A stretch of 64,000 nt of DNA from Mycolicibacter minnesotensis (GTDB lineage Bacteria; Actinomycetota; Actinomycetes; Mycobacteriales; Mycobacteriaceae): assembly GCF_010731755.1 (NCBI RefSeq), contig NZ_AP022589.1, positions 2,728,001 to 2,792,000 on the forward strand, written 5' to 3'. Positions 8,097 to 16,371 of the stretch are shown one piece after another. The translations under genes and the position numbers were made by a program. The notes beneath the pieces are model-generated. The model had not been told where the DNA came from, ran no database searches, and worked only from the letters and a program-made list of their open reading frames with translations. How positions within the stretch are numbered: position 1 is the stretch's first letter; each line of letters begins with the position of its first letter.

Positions 8097-9808
8097 AGTT
8101 CCCCTTCTGACAGCAGCTGTTCGGGTATCTCAAGATGACGACTACGCAGCCATTCGCCCAGTCCCTTGGCCTGCGGGTCGAAACGAGCCTGGTAGGCCAC
8201 GCCCTGCCCGAGGATGCCCTCGATGACGAAGTTCACCGCGCGCAGTTTCGGCAGCAGATGGCGGGTGACCGGCAAGGCGGCGGTCTCGGGCAGCAGTTCG
8301 CGCAGCTTCTCGGTAGTCAGGGTGTGGGCCAGCCAGCGCCACTGCTCCTCGGTGCGAACCCAGACTCCGACGTTGGCCGAGCCGCCCTTGTCGCCGCTGC
8401 GGGCGCCGGCGATCGCCCCCAGGGGCGACCGACGGCTGGGGCCGGCCGGTAGCGCCTCGGGCAGCTCCGGCTCGGCAGCCGCGGCGAGTTCCAGGGTCTG
8501 CGTGGCAGACGGGATGTCCACCCGAGTCCCGTCGGCGTGCACGGCGACATGAGGCACCTGGGTGGCATCGACGTATCCCGGGGTGAACACCCCATAGACC
8601 TGGCCGTCACCGGGCGGGGCGGTCACGCAGAAACCGGGGTAGCTGGCCAGCGCCAACTCGACACCGGCGGCGGAGAACCTGCGGCCCACGTTGGCCGGGT
8701 CGGGGTCGCGCACCACACAGTGCAGCAGGGCACTGGCGGTTTCCTCGGTGTCGGCGTCGGGGTGGTCGGTGCGCGACAGTGTCCACTGCAGCTCGGCCGG
8801 CCGCACGGTCATGGCCGCTTCGAGCTGGCTGCGCACCAGCTCGGCCTTGGCCTCGATGTCCAGACCGGTCAGCACGAAGGTGGTGGAGTTGCGGAATCCG
8901 CCGATGCTGTTCAGCGACACCTTGTAGGTGGGTGGCGGTGCTTCGCCGGTCACACCGGAGATCCGTACCCGGTCCGGTCCGTCTGAACTCAGCTCGATGC
9001 TGTCCATCCGCGCGGTGACGTCGGGATTGGCGTAGCGCGCCCCGGTCACCTCATAGAGCAGCTGCGCGGTGACGGTGTCGACGCTGACCAGTCCGCCGGT
9101 GCCGGCGTGCTTGGTGATCACCGAGGAGCCGTCGGCGTGGATCTCGGCGAGCGGGAATCCGGGATGCAGCAGCTTCTCGGTGGGAATCTCGGTGAAGAAG
9201 GAGTAGTTGCCGCCGCTGGCCTGAATGCCGCACTCGATCACGTGGCCGGCAACCACCGCCCCGGCGAGCTGGTCATAGTCCGTTCGGCTCCAGCCGAAGT
9301 GGGCGGCCGCGGGCCCCACGATCACCGAGGCGTCGGTGACGCGGCCGGTGATCACCACGTCGGCTCCGCCGGCCAGGCACTCGGCGATTCCCCAGGCGCC
9401 CAGATAGGCGTTGGCGGTCAGCGGGGTGCCCAACCCCAGCTCTGCCGCACGCGGCAGCAGGTCGTCGCCTTCGACGTGAGCGACGCGGGCCGGTATGCCG
9501 AGCCGTTGCGCCAGCTCACGCACCGCGTCGGCCAGGCCGGCCGGATTGAGTCCGCCGGCGTTGGCCACGATGCGCACACGCTGGTCCACGGCCAGCCCGA
9601 GGCACTGTTCGAGCTGGGTCAGGAACGTTTTGGCGTAGCCACGCTCCGGGTGCTTCATCCGGTCGCGGCCCAGGATCAGCATGGTCAGTTCGGCCAGGTA
9701 GTCACCGGTGAGATAGTCCAGTTGGCCGCCGGTGAGCATCTCGTACATCGCGGCGTGGCGGTCGCCGTAGAACCCCGAGCAGTTACCGATCCGAACGGCT
9801 GCTGTCAT
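8093..9808 (-). CDS. acyclic terpene utilisation AtuA family protein (Rv0976c-like)
   Basis: A 571-residue protein from ATG 9808 ([17 protein letters not shown]). The N-terminal ~440 residues match the AtuA/DUF1446 family: [61 protein letters not shown]. The C-terminal ~100 residues ([25 protein letters not shown]) match the small domain often fused or adjacent to it. AtuA is known in the citronellol/geranyl-CoA pathway of Pseudomonas, but its reaction is not settled. As first gene of the operon it supports branched or terpenoid acyl-CoA breakdown. The reading frame stays open upstream to 10207 through a tandem repeat, but no start or homologous sequence supports that extension. Confidence 0.88.
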   Translation of the reverse strand: MTAAVRIGNCSGFYGDRHAAMYEMLTGGQLDYLTGDYLAELTMLILGRDRMKHPERGYAKTFLTQLEQCLGLAVDQRVRIVANAGGLNPAGLADAVRELAQRLGIPARVAHVEGDDLLPRAAELGLGTPLTANAYLGAWGIAECLAGGADVVITGRVTDASVIVGPAAAHFGWSRTDYDQLAGAVVAGHVIECGIQASGGNYSFFTEIPTEKLLHPGFPLAEIHADGSSVITKHAGTGGLVSVDTVTAQLLYEVTGARYANPDVTARMDSIELSSDGPDRVRISGVTGEAPPPTYKVSLNSIGGFRNSTTFVLTGLDIEAKAELVRSQLEAAMTVRPAELQWTLSRTDHPDADTEETASALLHCVVRDPDPANVGRRFSAAGVELALASYPGFCVTAPPGDGQVYGVFTPGYVDATQVPHVAVHADGTRVDIPSATQTLELAAAAEPELPEALPAGPSRRSPLGAIAGARSGDKGGSANVGVWVRTEEQWRWLAHTLTTEKLRELLPETAALPVTRHLLPKLRAVNFVIEGILGQGVAYQARFDPQAKGLGEWLRSRHLEIPEQLLSEGEL

Positions 9809-9923
9809 CCCCACATCCCATCCCTCAACCAACCGGTAGGTTAGCCGGTACCGCGGGTGCCGCGTCAAGGTCCGGCGAGCCGCACCGGGCCCGTCTTCGA
9901 GCCTCGCGGGACCGCCGGGCCTG

Positions 9924-10029
9924 TGCGGCGGTCCCAGTTTCGCCTCTCCTTCGTCGAGGCTCGCTGAACCGCGGTACCAATGCGGCGGTCCCAGTTTCGC
10001 CTCTCCTTCGTCGAGGCTCGCTGAACCGC
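9924..10029. repeat. 57-bp tandem repeat, two 49-bp identical cores
   Basis: Positions 9924-9972 and 9981-10029 are the same 49 bases, offset by 57 bp. A degenerate third unit lies just to the left (about 9893-9918). It sits in the gap between the AtuA-like operon and rpmF. On the minus strand it would read as a repeated [15 protein letters not shown], but this is upstream of any supported start. It has the form of a mycobacterial variable-number minisatellite and could influence the minus-strand promoter. The rest of the 9809-10134 gap holds the rpmF promoter region. Confidence 0.85.
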
Positions 10030-10042
10030 CGGACCCGTAATT

Positions 10043-10081
10043 TTGGAGCCGACGCTGGTCACCGGCTATCCTTTCGGATAG
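10043..10081 (+). promoter_or_regulatory. candidate rpmF promoter with small hairpin
   Basis: TTGGAG (10043-10048) and TATCCT (10067-10072) are separated by 18 bases, a reasonable housekeeping-sigma spacing. The -10 lies in a perfect inverted repeat, CTATCC-TTTC-GGATAG (10066-10081). The hairpin could act on transcription start or on the leader of rpmF. This is inferred from sequence only. Confidence 0.35.
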
Positions 10082-10134
10082 TCCCGCCGCTGGAATTCGA
10101 GCGGCACTATGCCAACAACAGGAGAGGCTCGACC

Positions 10135-10308
10135 ATGGCCGTGCCGAAACGCAGGATGTCGCGTGCGAACACTCGTAGTCGCCGCGCGCAGTGGAAGGCT
10201 GAGGCAACCGGCCTGGTCAACGTGACCGTCGCCGGCCGCGCCCACAAGATTCCGCGTCGCCTGCTCAAAGCCGCACGCCTGGGCCTCATTGACCTGGATC
10301 GCCGCTAA
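10135..10308 (+). CDS. rpmF: 50S ribosomal protein L32
   Basis: A 57-residue basic protein, [20 protein letters not shown]..., the usual L32 length and opening. It has no cysteines, so it is the zinc-free form; there is no CXXC pair. A good ribosome site (GGAGAGG) lies 10 bases before the ATG. It is ortholog of Rv0979A by position ahead of mprA. The protein binds 23S rRNA in the large subunit near the peptidyl-transferase region. Confidence 0.97.
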   Translation: MAVPKRRMSRANTRSRRAQWKAEATGLVNVTVAGRAHKIPRRLLKAARLGLIDLDRR

Positions 10309-10372
10309 ATAGACTCCGACACGATCGGCTCCTGACCCTCCAGATCGCCTTTCGGATGATTGGATAGCACCC

Positions 10373-11065
10373 ATGGCTACCCGGGTACTGGTTGTTGATG
10401 ACGATCGCGCTGTGCGCGAGTCGTTGCGTAGGTCTTTGTCGTTCAATGGTTACTCGGTCTCGCTGGCCACCGACGGCGTCGAGGCGCTGGAGGCGATCAC
10501 CAGCGAGCGTCCGGACGCGATGATCTTGGACGTGATGATGCCGCGGCTGGACGGACTGGAGGTCTGCCGTCAGTTGCGCAGCACCGGTGACGACTTGCCG
10601 ATCCTGGTGTTGACGGCGCGTGACTCGGTGTCCGAGCGGGTCGCCGGCCTGGATGCCGGCGCCGACGACTACCTGCCCAAGCCGTTCGCTCTGGAGGAAC
10701 TGCTGGCGCGGATGCGGGCGCTGCTGCGCCGCACCACCGCCGAGGACCTGTCCGACTCCGTGGCGATGTCGTTCGAAGACCTGACCCTGGACCCGGTGAC
10801 CCGCGAGGTCACTCGTGGCGACCGGCAGATCAGCCTGACCCGCACCGAGTTCGCGCTGCTGGAGATGCTGATCGCCAACCCGCGCCGGGTGCTGACCCGC
10901 AGCCGCATCCTCGAGGAGGTGTGGGGTTTCGACTTCCCCACCTCGGGCAATGCGCTGGAGGTCTACATCGGATACCTGCGCCGCAAGACCGAAGCCGAAG
11001 GGGAGCCGCGGCTGATCTACACCGTCCGCGGGGTGGGTTACGTGCTTCGTGAGACTCCCCCCTGA
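10373..11065 (+). CDS. mprA: two-component response regulator MprA
   Basis: A 230-residue OmpR/PhoB-type regulator. The receiver domain (1-115) has the acidic pair VVDDD, the phospho-acceptor Asp53 in [12 protein letters not shown] and the conserved Lys in YLPKPF. The winged-helix DNA-binding domain (about 135-228) ends with [24 protein letters not shown]. In mycobacteria MprA answers envelope and surfactant stress, controls sigE and sigB, and activates its own operon and pepD. Its TGA shares one base with the mprB ATG. Ortholog of Rv0981. Confidence 0.97.
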   Translation: MATRVLVVDDDRAVRESLRRSLSFNGYSVSLATDGVEALEAITSERPDAMILDVMMPRLDGLEVCRQLRSTGDDLPILVLTARDSVSERVAGLDAGADDYLPKPFALEELLARMRALLRRTTAEDLSDSVAMSFEDLTLDPVTREVTRGDRQISLTRTEFALLEMLIANPRRVLTRSRILEEVWGFDFPTSGNALEVYIGYLRRKTEAEGEPRLIYTVRGVGYVLRETPP

Positions 11066-12516
11066 TGCAATCGTTCCGCCGCCGGCCGGGTGAAGAGGCG
11101 AAGAACACTTCACTGTCGCTGCGCTGGCGGGTGATGCTGCTGGCGATGTCCATGGTGGCGTTGGTGGTGGTGTTGATGGCGGTGGCTGTCTATGCGGTGA
11201 TCTCGGCAGCGCTCTACAACGACATCGACAATCAGCTGCAGAGTCGCGCCGAGATGCTGATCGCCAGTGGCTCGTTGGCCGCCGATCCGCGTAAGGCGAT
11301 CGAGGGCACCGCGTACTCCGACGTCAACGCCATGCTGGTGAATCCGGGGCGCTCCATCTATACCGCCAACCAGCCCGGGCAGCGGCTGCCGGTCGGGCAG
11401 CAGGAGAAGGCCGTGATCCGCGGCGAGCTTTTCCTGTCCCGGCGCACCGCTTCAGGTCAGCGGGTGCTGGCGGTACATCTGCCCAACGGCAGCACACTGC
11501 TGATCTCCAAGAGCCTCGCGCCCACTCGTGCGGTGACGATGAAGCTGCGCTGGGTGCTGCTGGTGGTCGGCGGCGTCGGTGTGGTGGTTGCCGCGGTGGC
11601 CGGCGGAATGGTCACCAGAGCTGGGCTCAGACCCGTAGGCCGCCTGACCGAGGCCGCCGAACGCGTGGCGCGCACCGATGACCTGCGACCCATACCGGTC
11701 TACGGCAGCGACGAGTTGGCCCGGCTCACCGAGGCGTTCAACGCCATGTTGCGGGCACTGGCCGAGTCACGCGAGCGGCAGGCACGACTGGTGGCCGACG
11801 CCGGACACGAACTTAAGACCCCACTGACGTCCTTGCGCACCAACGTCGAGCTGCTGATGGCCTCGGCGGCACCGGGAGCTCCGCAGCTGCCCGAGGAGGA
11901 GATGGCCGAACTGCGTGCCGACGCCATCGGCCAGATCGAGGAACTGTCAACTCTGGTAGGCGATTTGGTGGACCTCACCCGCGACGACCAGCGCGAGGTC
12001 GCCTACGAGCAGGTGGACATCACCGAAGTCGTCGACCGCAGCATGGAGCGGGTCCGGCGGCGCCGCAACGACATCGAATTCGAAATCCAGGTGGTGCCGT
12101 GGTGCGTTTACGGCGACGCCGCAGGTCTGTCGCGTGCGGTGCTGAACCTGCTCGACAATGCGGCGAAGTGGAGTCCGGCGGGTGGTGTCGTGGGTCTGCG
12201 GATGCGCCAGCTCGACCCGACGCACATGGAGATGATCGTCTCCGACGAGGGGCCCGGGATCCCGGAGAGTCAACGGGAATTGGTCTTCGAGCGTTTCTAC
12301 CGCTCGGACTCGGCCCGCGCCATGCCCGGGTCTGGACTGGGCCTGGCGATCGTCAAACAGGTGGTGCTCAAACACGGTGGGGCGATCACCATCGGTGAGA
12401 CCCGACCCGGCGGGCATCCGCCTGGTACAGCGTTCCGGATGGTGCTGCCCGGCGGTCCCACGTCGGCGCAACCGGTACTGGCCTCGGCAGTCACAGGCGC
12501 TTCTCAGTCCATGTAG
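11065..12516 (+). CDS. mprB: sensor histidine kinase MprB
   Basis: A 483-residue membrane kinase. TM1 lies at about 22-45 (VMLLAMSMVALVVVLMAVAV) and TM2 at about 163-186, with an extracytoplasmic sensor region between them. A HAMP linker follows, then a HisKA box DAGHELKTPLTSL with phospho-accepting His248. The ATPase has an N box LLDNAAKWSP, G1 DEGPGIP, F box FERFYRSDSA and G2 GSGLGLAIVKQ. It phosphorylates MprA. In M. tuberculosis its sensor domain binds DnaK and PepD, linking extracytoplasmic protein folding to SigE. Ortholog of Rv0982, followed 56 bases later by pepD. Confidence 0.97.
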   Translation: MQSFRRRPGEEAKNTSLSLRWRVMLLAMSMVALVVVLMAVAVYAVISAALYNDIDNQLQSRAEMLIASGSLAADPRKAIEGTAYSDVNAMLVNPGRSIYTANQPGQRLPVGQQEKAVIRGELFLSRRTASGQRVLAVHLPNGSTLLISKSLAPTRAVTMKLRWVLLVVGGVGVVVAAVAGGMVTRAGLRPVGRLTEAAERVARTDDLRPIPVYGSDELARLTEAFNAMLRALAESRERQARLVADAGHELKTPLTSLRTNVELLMASAAPGAPQLPEEEMAELRADAIGQIEELSTLVGDLVDLTRDDQREVAYEQVDITEVVDRSMERVRRRRNDIEFEIQVVPWCVYGDAAGLSRAVLNLLDNAAKWSPAGGVVGLRMRQLDPTHMEMIVSDEGPGIPESQRELVFERFYRSDSARAMPGSGLGLAIVKQVVLKHGGAITIGETRPGGHPPGTAFRMVLPGGPTSAQPVLASAVTGASQSM

Positions 12517-12572
12517 GCATGGTGGTGAGGCAACGTCGCCTCAAGTCGTGTCCCTAGGAGTAGGCAACAAAC

Positions 12573-13982
12573 ATGACGAATTACCCCGGGTACCCCCCGC
12601 CGCCTCAGCAACCGGAACGGTCCACCCCGACCGGCGCTCCGGCGACCAATCAGGGCGGGCACTCCGGCTACCCGGGACGTAGCGCCCAGGGCTCCTACCC
12701 CCCGCCCTACGACTGGCGCTACGCCCAGCCGCACCAGCAGGCCACCTACCGTTCGGCTTATGACGCCACCTATGGCCGTCCTGGCGCGGGCGGGGCTCCG
12801 CAGCGGCGTTCCTCTCGTACCGGGGGACTGGTGATGGGGGCGGTCGCCATCGCGGCGATGTCGGGTGTGCTGGGCGGCGTGGTCGGTTCGGCGTTGCATT
12901 CCGAGCGCAAGCCTGCCGCCAACGGCCCCACGTCGAGCATTCAGGCCCCGGGGGTACCGGCCGCGGTGAATCTGCCGGACGGTTCGGTGGAGAAGGTCGC
13001 CGCCAAGGTGGTGCCCAGTGTCGTCATGCTGGAGACCGATCTGGGCCGCCAGTCCGAGGAGGGGTCGGGCATCATCTTGTCGGCTGACGGACTGATCCTG
13101 ACCAACAACCACGTCGTTGCCGCAGCGGCTGCCAGGGCCGACGCGGGCAGCAAACTCGACCCGGGCACCAAGCCCGATCCCGGCAGCAAACCTGACCCTG
13201 GCGTTAAGTCGGCGCCGAAGACCATGGTGACCTTCGCCGACGGACGGACCGCCCCGTTCACGGTGGTGGGTACCGATCCGGCCAGCGACATCGCGGTGGT
13301 GCGCGCCCAGGGCGTCTCGGATCTGACCCCGATCACCATCGGCTCCTCAGCGGACCTGCGGGTGGGCCAGAACGTGGTGGCGGTCGGCTCGCCGCTTGGC
13401 CTGGAGGGCACCGTGACGACGGGGATCGTCAGCGCGCTGAACCGTCCGGTCTCCACCAGCGGCGAGGCGGGCAACCAGAACACCGTCTTGGACGCGATCC
13501 AGACCGACGCCGCCATCAACCCGGGTAACTCCGGCGGTGCGCTGGTCAATATGAACGGCGACCTGGTCGGGATCAACTCCGCGATCGCCACCATGGGCGG
13601 AGATTCCGCCGACGCCCAGAGCGGCTCGATCGGCCTCGGCTTCGCGATCCCGGTGGACCAGGCCAAACGGATCGCCGATGAGCTCATCAACTCGCCGGAT
13701 CACACCGCCTCCCACGCCTCGCTGGGGGTGCGCGTCACCAGTGAGCGCAGCCTGCACGGCGCCAAGATCGTCGAGGTGGTGCCTGGTGAGGCGGCCTCCA
13801 AGGCCGGTCTGCCCGAGGGCGCGACGGTGACGGCGTTCGACAAGCGACCCATTGGCAGCGCCGATGCTCTGGTGGCCGCGGTGCGCTCCAAGGCACCCGG
13901 TGATCAGGTGACGCTGACCTATCTCGATGCCGCCGGAGCGTCTAAGACCGCGCAGGTCACGCTGGGCAAAGCGCAGCAGTAG
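12573..13982 (+). CDS. pepD: HtrA-like serine protease PepD
   Basis: A 469-residue protein. A Pro/Gln/Tyr-rich cytoplasmic tail (1-80) precedes one membrane segment (about 84-108), a trypsin-like protease with His180 (LTNNHVV), Asp239 (SDIAVV) and Ser320 (NPGNSGGALV), and a C-terminal PDZ domain (about 375-460). It degrades or chaperones misfolded cell-wall proteins and feeds back on MprB/SigE. After the catalytic His is an unusual insert at about 189-213 of repeated K-x-D-P-G units. From memory, the M. tuberculosis protein has a shorter loop there. An AGGAG ribosome site precedes the ATG. Ortholog of Rv0983. Confidence 0.96.
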   Translation: MTNYPGYPPPPQQPERSTPTGAPATNQGGHSGYPGRSAQGSYPPPYDWRYAQPHQQATYRSAYDATYGRPGAGGAPQRRSSRTGGLVMGAVAIAAMSGVLGGVVGSALHSERKPAANGPTSSIQAPGVPAAVNLPDGSVEKVAAKVVPSVVMLETDLGRQSEEGSGIILSADGLILTNNHVVAAAAARADAGSKLDPGTKPDPGSKPDPGVKSAPKTMVTFADGRTAPFTVVGTDPASDIAVVRAQGVSDLTPITIGSSADLRVGQNVVAVGSPLGLEGTVTTGIVSALNRPVSTSGEAGNQNTVLDAIQTDAAINPGNSGGALVNMNGDLVGINSAIATMGGDSADAQSGSIGLGFAIPVDQAKRIADELINSPDHTASHASLGVRVTSERSLHGAKIVEVVPGEAASKAGLPEGATVTAFDKRPIGSADALVAAVRSKAPGDQVTLTYLDAAGASKTAQVTLGKAQQ

Positions 13983-14029
13983 GCGGGTTGGTGAGTCCGG
14001 TGTCGCAATCCGGATATACGGTTGCACCC

Positions 14030-14524
14030 ATGGAGCAGTCCCGAGAACTGGCCGGCCGCGCACTCGTGGTCGTCGTTGACGACCGCACCGCCCACGGCGA
14101 TGAAGACCATAACGGCCCTTTGGTGACCGAACTGTTGGCCGAAGGCGGATTCATGGTCGACGGTGTGGTCGCCGTGGCCGCCGACGAGGTGGAGATCCGC
14201 AATGCGCTGAACACCGCCGTGATCGGCGGGGTCGACCTGGTGGTTTCGGTCGGCGGCACCGGGGTCACCCCGCGCGACGTCGCACCCGAGGCCACCCGCG
14301 AGATTCTGGACCGTGAGCTGCTCGGCATCGCCGAGGCGTTGCGGGCGTCCGGCTTATCGGCCGGGATCGCCGAAGCCGGCCTGTCACGCGGTCTGGCCGG
14401 GGTCTCCGGCAGCACCCTGGTGGTCAACCTGGCCGGGTCCCGCGCGGCGGTGCGTGACGGGATGGCGACGCTCAATCCACTGGCGGCGGCGATCATCGGC
14501 CAGCTGTCCAGCCTGGAGATCTAG
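14030..14524 (+). CDS. moaB2: molybdopterin-binding protein MoaB2/MogA family
   Basis: 164 residues from ATG 14030 (MEQSRELAGRALVVVVDDR). The MoCF-fold signature is clear: DLVVSVGGTGVTPRDVAPEATREILDRE, then GVSGSTLVVNLAGS. The family binds or adenylates molybdopterin during molybdenum cofactor synthesis. TTG or GTG starts at 13988-13991 are possible, but the ATG fits the known N-terminus of mycobacterial MoaB2 best. It follows pepD after 47 bases. Ortholog of Rv0984c/Rv0984-region moaB2. Confidence 0.92.
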   Translation: MEQSRELAGRALVVVVDDRTAHGDEDHNGPLVTELLAEGGFMVDGVVAVAADEVEIRNALNTAVIGGVDLVVSVGGTGVTPRDVAPEATREILDRELLGIAEALRASGLSAGIAEAGLSRGLAGVSGSTLVVNLAGSRAAVRDGMATLNPLAAAIIGQLSSLEI

Positions 14525-14531
14525 GGCGAGC

Positions 14532-14648
14532 ATGCCCGGCCTCGAAGAGCATCAGGCGTCGTCCGACGAGCGTGACCCGGACGAGGCCCGCGAGGCCGCC
14601 GAACGCGACCGGTGGCTGCGCGACAACGTGCCGCCACATCACGGTTGA
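14532..14648 (+). CDS. small acidic ORF, 38 aa
   Basis: An ATG at 14532, seven bases after the moaB2 stop, opens 38 codons. The product is rich in Asp, Glu and Arg (EEHQASSDERDPDEAREAAERDRWLRD) and ends NVPPHHG. It is too short for a family call. The charged body with a WLRDNVPPHH tail looks like a real peptide rather than a random frame, and its position suggests coupling to moaB2. No ribosome site clearer than GGGCGAG is seen. No function can be given. Confidence 0.4.
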   Translation: MPGLEEHQASSDERDPDEAREAAERDRWLRDNVPPHHG

Positions 14649-14707
14649 GATTCAACTTCTCGAAATCCCTCGTACGCACCCGACGGCGGCTACTACGGTT
14701 CGCCGTG

Positions 14708-14724
14708 AGCGGCGTGGCGCCGCT
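14708..14724 (+). terminator. GC-rich inverted repeat between moaB2 unit and mscL
   Basis: AGCGGCG-TGG-CGCCGCT is a perfect 7-bp inverted repeat with a 3-base loop. There is no T-run, so intrinsic termination is uncertain. It may instead be part of the mscL leader. Confidence 0.3.
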
Positions 14725-14756
14725 TCGCAGTGCATCCGTACGGAAGGGGAGTTGCG

Positions 14757-15182
14757 GTGCTCAAGGGGTTCAAGAATTTCCTGATGCGTGATGACGTCAT
14801 CACCGTTGCCATTGGTCTGGTCGTCGCGCTGGCGTTCTCCAACCTGGTCGAAGCCTTCACCAAATCGGTGATCAACCCGTTGGTCTCGGCCACTCAGCCG
14901 AATACCGGCGGGCTCGGATTGGGCTATCAGTTGGGGGAGGCCGGCAATGAGGCGACGTTCGTCGACCTCGGCGCGTTTATCTCGGCGATCATCTACTTCA
15001 TCGTGTTCATGGCGACCATCTATTTCTTCATCGTGTTGCCCTACAAGCACATCCAAAAGCGGCGCGGAAAGTCGGTGTTCGGCGACGAGCCGCCGACCAA
15101 GGCCTGCCCGGAGTGCACGTCCGAGATCGCCGCTGAAGCGACCAAGTGCAAGTTCTGCGCCAGCTCGCAGCCAGCCGCCTGA
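14757..15182 (+). CDS. mscL: MscL-type mechanosensitive channel with C-terminal zinc ribbon
   Basis: 141 residues from GTG 14757, with an AGGGGAG site ahead. The opening LKGFKNFLMRDDVITVAIGLVVALAFSNLVEAF matches the amphipathic helix and pore-lining TM1 of MscL. TM2 (about 73-97, FISAIIYFIVFMATIYFFIVL) follows a periplasmic loop. The tail has CPEC and CKFC pairs separated by 12 residues, a compact zinc-ribbon pattern in place of the usual MscL C-terminal helix. MscL opens under membrane tension to release solutes during osmotic downshock. In M. tuberculosis mscL is on the opposite strand at this locus and lacks the ribbon, so this is probably a different member of the family. Confidence 0.85.
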   Translation: MLKGFKNFLMRDDVITVAIGLVVALAFSNLVEAFTKSVINPLVSATQPNTGGLGLGYQLGEAGNEATFVDLGAFISAIIYFIVFMATIYFFIVLPYKHIQKRRGKSVFGDEPPTKACPECTSEIAAEATKCKFCASSQPAA

Positions 15183-15188
15183 GGCCGT

Positions 15189-15839
15189 TCAGCGCAGGGT
15201 GAGTGTGATGGCCTGACCCAGCGTGGCGCCGGCCACCGCCACCGCGGCGGTGGCCGGCAACGCCACCAGCACCACCCGGTCGTCGTGATTGTGTTTGTCG
15301 GACACCAGAACCACGATTCCGCCGCTGGCCAGCACCTGCGCGGGCGGGGATGCACCGGCCGAATCATCTGGTCCGGCCGTCACCACATCCACCACATCGC
15401 CGGGCCGCACCAAGTCGATCAGGGCGGCGTCGGCAGGGTGCACGCCCACGATGCGGGCCCCAGGCCCGGCGGTTGCCTCGGTGAGTCGACTACCCAGCAG
15501 GCGAACGTCGGTAAGGATCTCTCCACGGCGGGCCGGACCCGCCAAGGTGGCCTGCGCCACCGCGGCCACCTCGGTGACGGCGCCGTCGGGAACTGTTTGG
15601 GCAGAGCGGCTTTCGAGTAAGACGTCGTCGCGGGTCACGGTGGTGCCGGGTGCTATGTCGCGAGCCGCCACCACGACGTCGACCCGGTCGCTGTGCGGGT
15701 CGGAGCGCAGTGCCGCGACTCCGGCCAGGACCACCAGCGCTCCCGCTGTCACCCGGCGTGCCCGCACCGTACGGGTCCAGTCCGGGTGCAGAGCCTGCGT
15801 GACCCGGCTGATCAGGGTGGGGTTGAGCGAGCCGGCCAT
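15189..15839 (-). CDS. SAF-domain (CpaB/RcpC-like) protein, Rv0990c-like
   Basis: 216 residues. An N-terminal membrane segment (about 29-43, RVTAGALVVLAGVAALR) is followed by a SAF/CpaB-type domain: VVVAARDIAPGTTVTRDDVLLESR, then ARRGEILTDVRLLG and IVGVHPADAALIDLVRPGDVVDVV. In Flp-pilus systems CpaB-like proteins act in the periplasm, but no pilus genes lie nearby, so the role is open. It converges on mscL with a gap of six bases between the stops. Ortholog of Rv0990c by position. Confidence 0.8.
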   Translation of the reverse strand: MAGSLNPTLISRVTQALHPDWTRTVRARRVTAGALVVLAGVAALRSDPHSDRVDVVVAARDIAPGTTVTRDDVLLESRSAQTVPDGAVTEVAAVAQATLAGPARRGEILTDVRLLGSRLTEATAGPGARIVGVHPADAALIDLVRPGDVVDVVTAGPDDSAGASPPAQVLASGGIVVLVSDKHNHDDRVVLVALPATAAVAVAGATLGQAITLTLR

Positions 15840-15892
15840 GGCCTCACGCTAAGCGGCCGGTCCGCCGCGGATCGTCGGTCCGGGCGCCGGCC

Positions 15893-15901
15893 TGTGGATA
15901 A
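15893..15901. other. DnaA-box sequence TTATCCACA (minus strand)
   Basis: An exact match to the classical 9-mer DnaA box lies in the 66-bp gap between the Ruc and SAF genes. A second exact copy is at 37857-37865. Single boxes occur by chance, and no cluster or AT-rich unwinding element is present, so this is not an origin. Confidence 0.3.
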
Positions 15902-15905
15902 CGGG

Positions 15906-16265
15906 TCAGCTGGCGGTGGTGGCCGTGGCTGGGGTGGTGCTGGCCTTGGTGCTGTCGCCGGACTTGCTACCACCGTCGCCGGCCGGTTTGGCGCTGCTGT
16001 CGCTCGACCCGCTGCTGGAGTCACTGGAGGACGTGGAGGCGGCGGCACTGCTGCTGGTTCCCGAGCCGTTCGACGTCGACTTGCCCGCTTCCCGGCTGTC
16101 GTTGCGGTAGAAGCCGCTGCCCTTGAAGACCACGCCGACCTTGCCGAAGATCTTGCGCAGCCGACCGTTGCACTGCTCGCACGTGGTCAGTGCATCGTCG
16201 GTGAAGGCCTGGACCACGTCGAAGCGGTTGCTGCACTCGGTGCAGGCATAGCTGTAGGTGGGCAC
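15906..16265 (-). CDS. ruc: FmdB-type zinc protein, redox-regulated chaperone Ruc (Rv0991c-like)
   Basis: 119 residues. The N-terminal zinc ribbon has CTEC (residues 8-11) and CEQC, the FmdB/CxxC pattern, followed by FGKVGVVFKGSGFYRND. The C-terminal half (about 60-119) is a low-complexity Ser/Thr/Ala/Asp tail with no predicted fold. In M. tuberculosis Rv0991c is described as a chaperone switched on when its zinc cysteines are oxidised, with a disordered tail, working with DnaK. This protein has the same build. A CIRCE-like operator lies 28 bases upstream of the start, fitting HrcA control. Opposite neighbour: cyclo-ligase gene upstream on the same strand. Confidence 0.9.
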   Translation of the reverse strand: MPTYSYACTECSNRFDVVQAFTDDALTTCEQCNGRLRKIFGKVGVVFKGSGFYRNDSREAGKSTSNGSGTSSSAAASTSSSDSSSGSSDSSAKPAGDGGSKSGDSTKASTTPATATTAS

Positions 16266-16293
16266 GTGAACCTCCGTGGATCGAACAATCGGA

Positions 16294-16320
16294 TTAGCAC
16301 TCTACCGTGCTAAGTGCCAG
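16294..16320 (-). promoter_or_regulatory. CIRCE-like HrcA operator upstream of ruc
   Basis: TTAGCACTC, nine bases, then AAGTGCCAG. The first arm is a perfect CIRCE arm and the second matches GAGTGCTAA at six of nine positions. Within it TTAGCAC-TCTACC-GTGCTAA is also a perfect 7-bp inverted repeat (16294-16313). HrcA binds CIRCE to repress heat-shock genes. Confidence 0.65.
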
Positions 16321-16371
16321 AACCACTATGTGGCCTTCCTCATTCCTGGCCTCATTCCCGGCCGCGCCGGC

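Noticed and set aside
9924..10029. Tandem repeat read as a CRISPR array
   Set aside because: Only two full units, with 8-bp gaps instead of spacers, and no cas genes.
8093..10207. A 704-codon open frame for the AtuA-like gene, including the tandem repeat
   Set aside because: The upstream part is repeat-derived ([15 protein letters not shown] units) and has no family match; ATG 9808 fits the family N-terminus.
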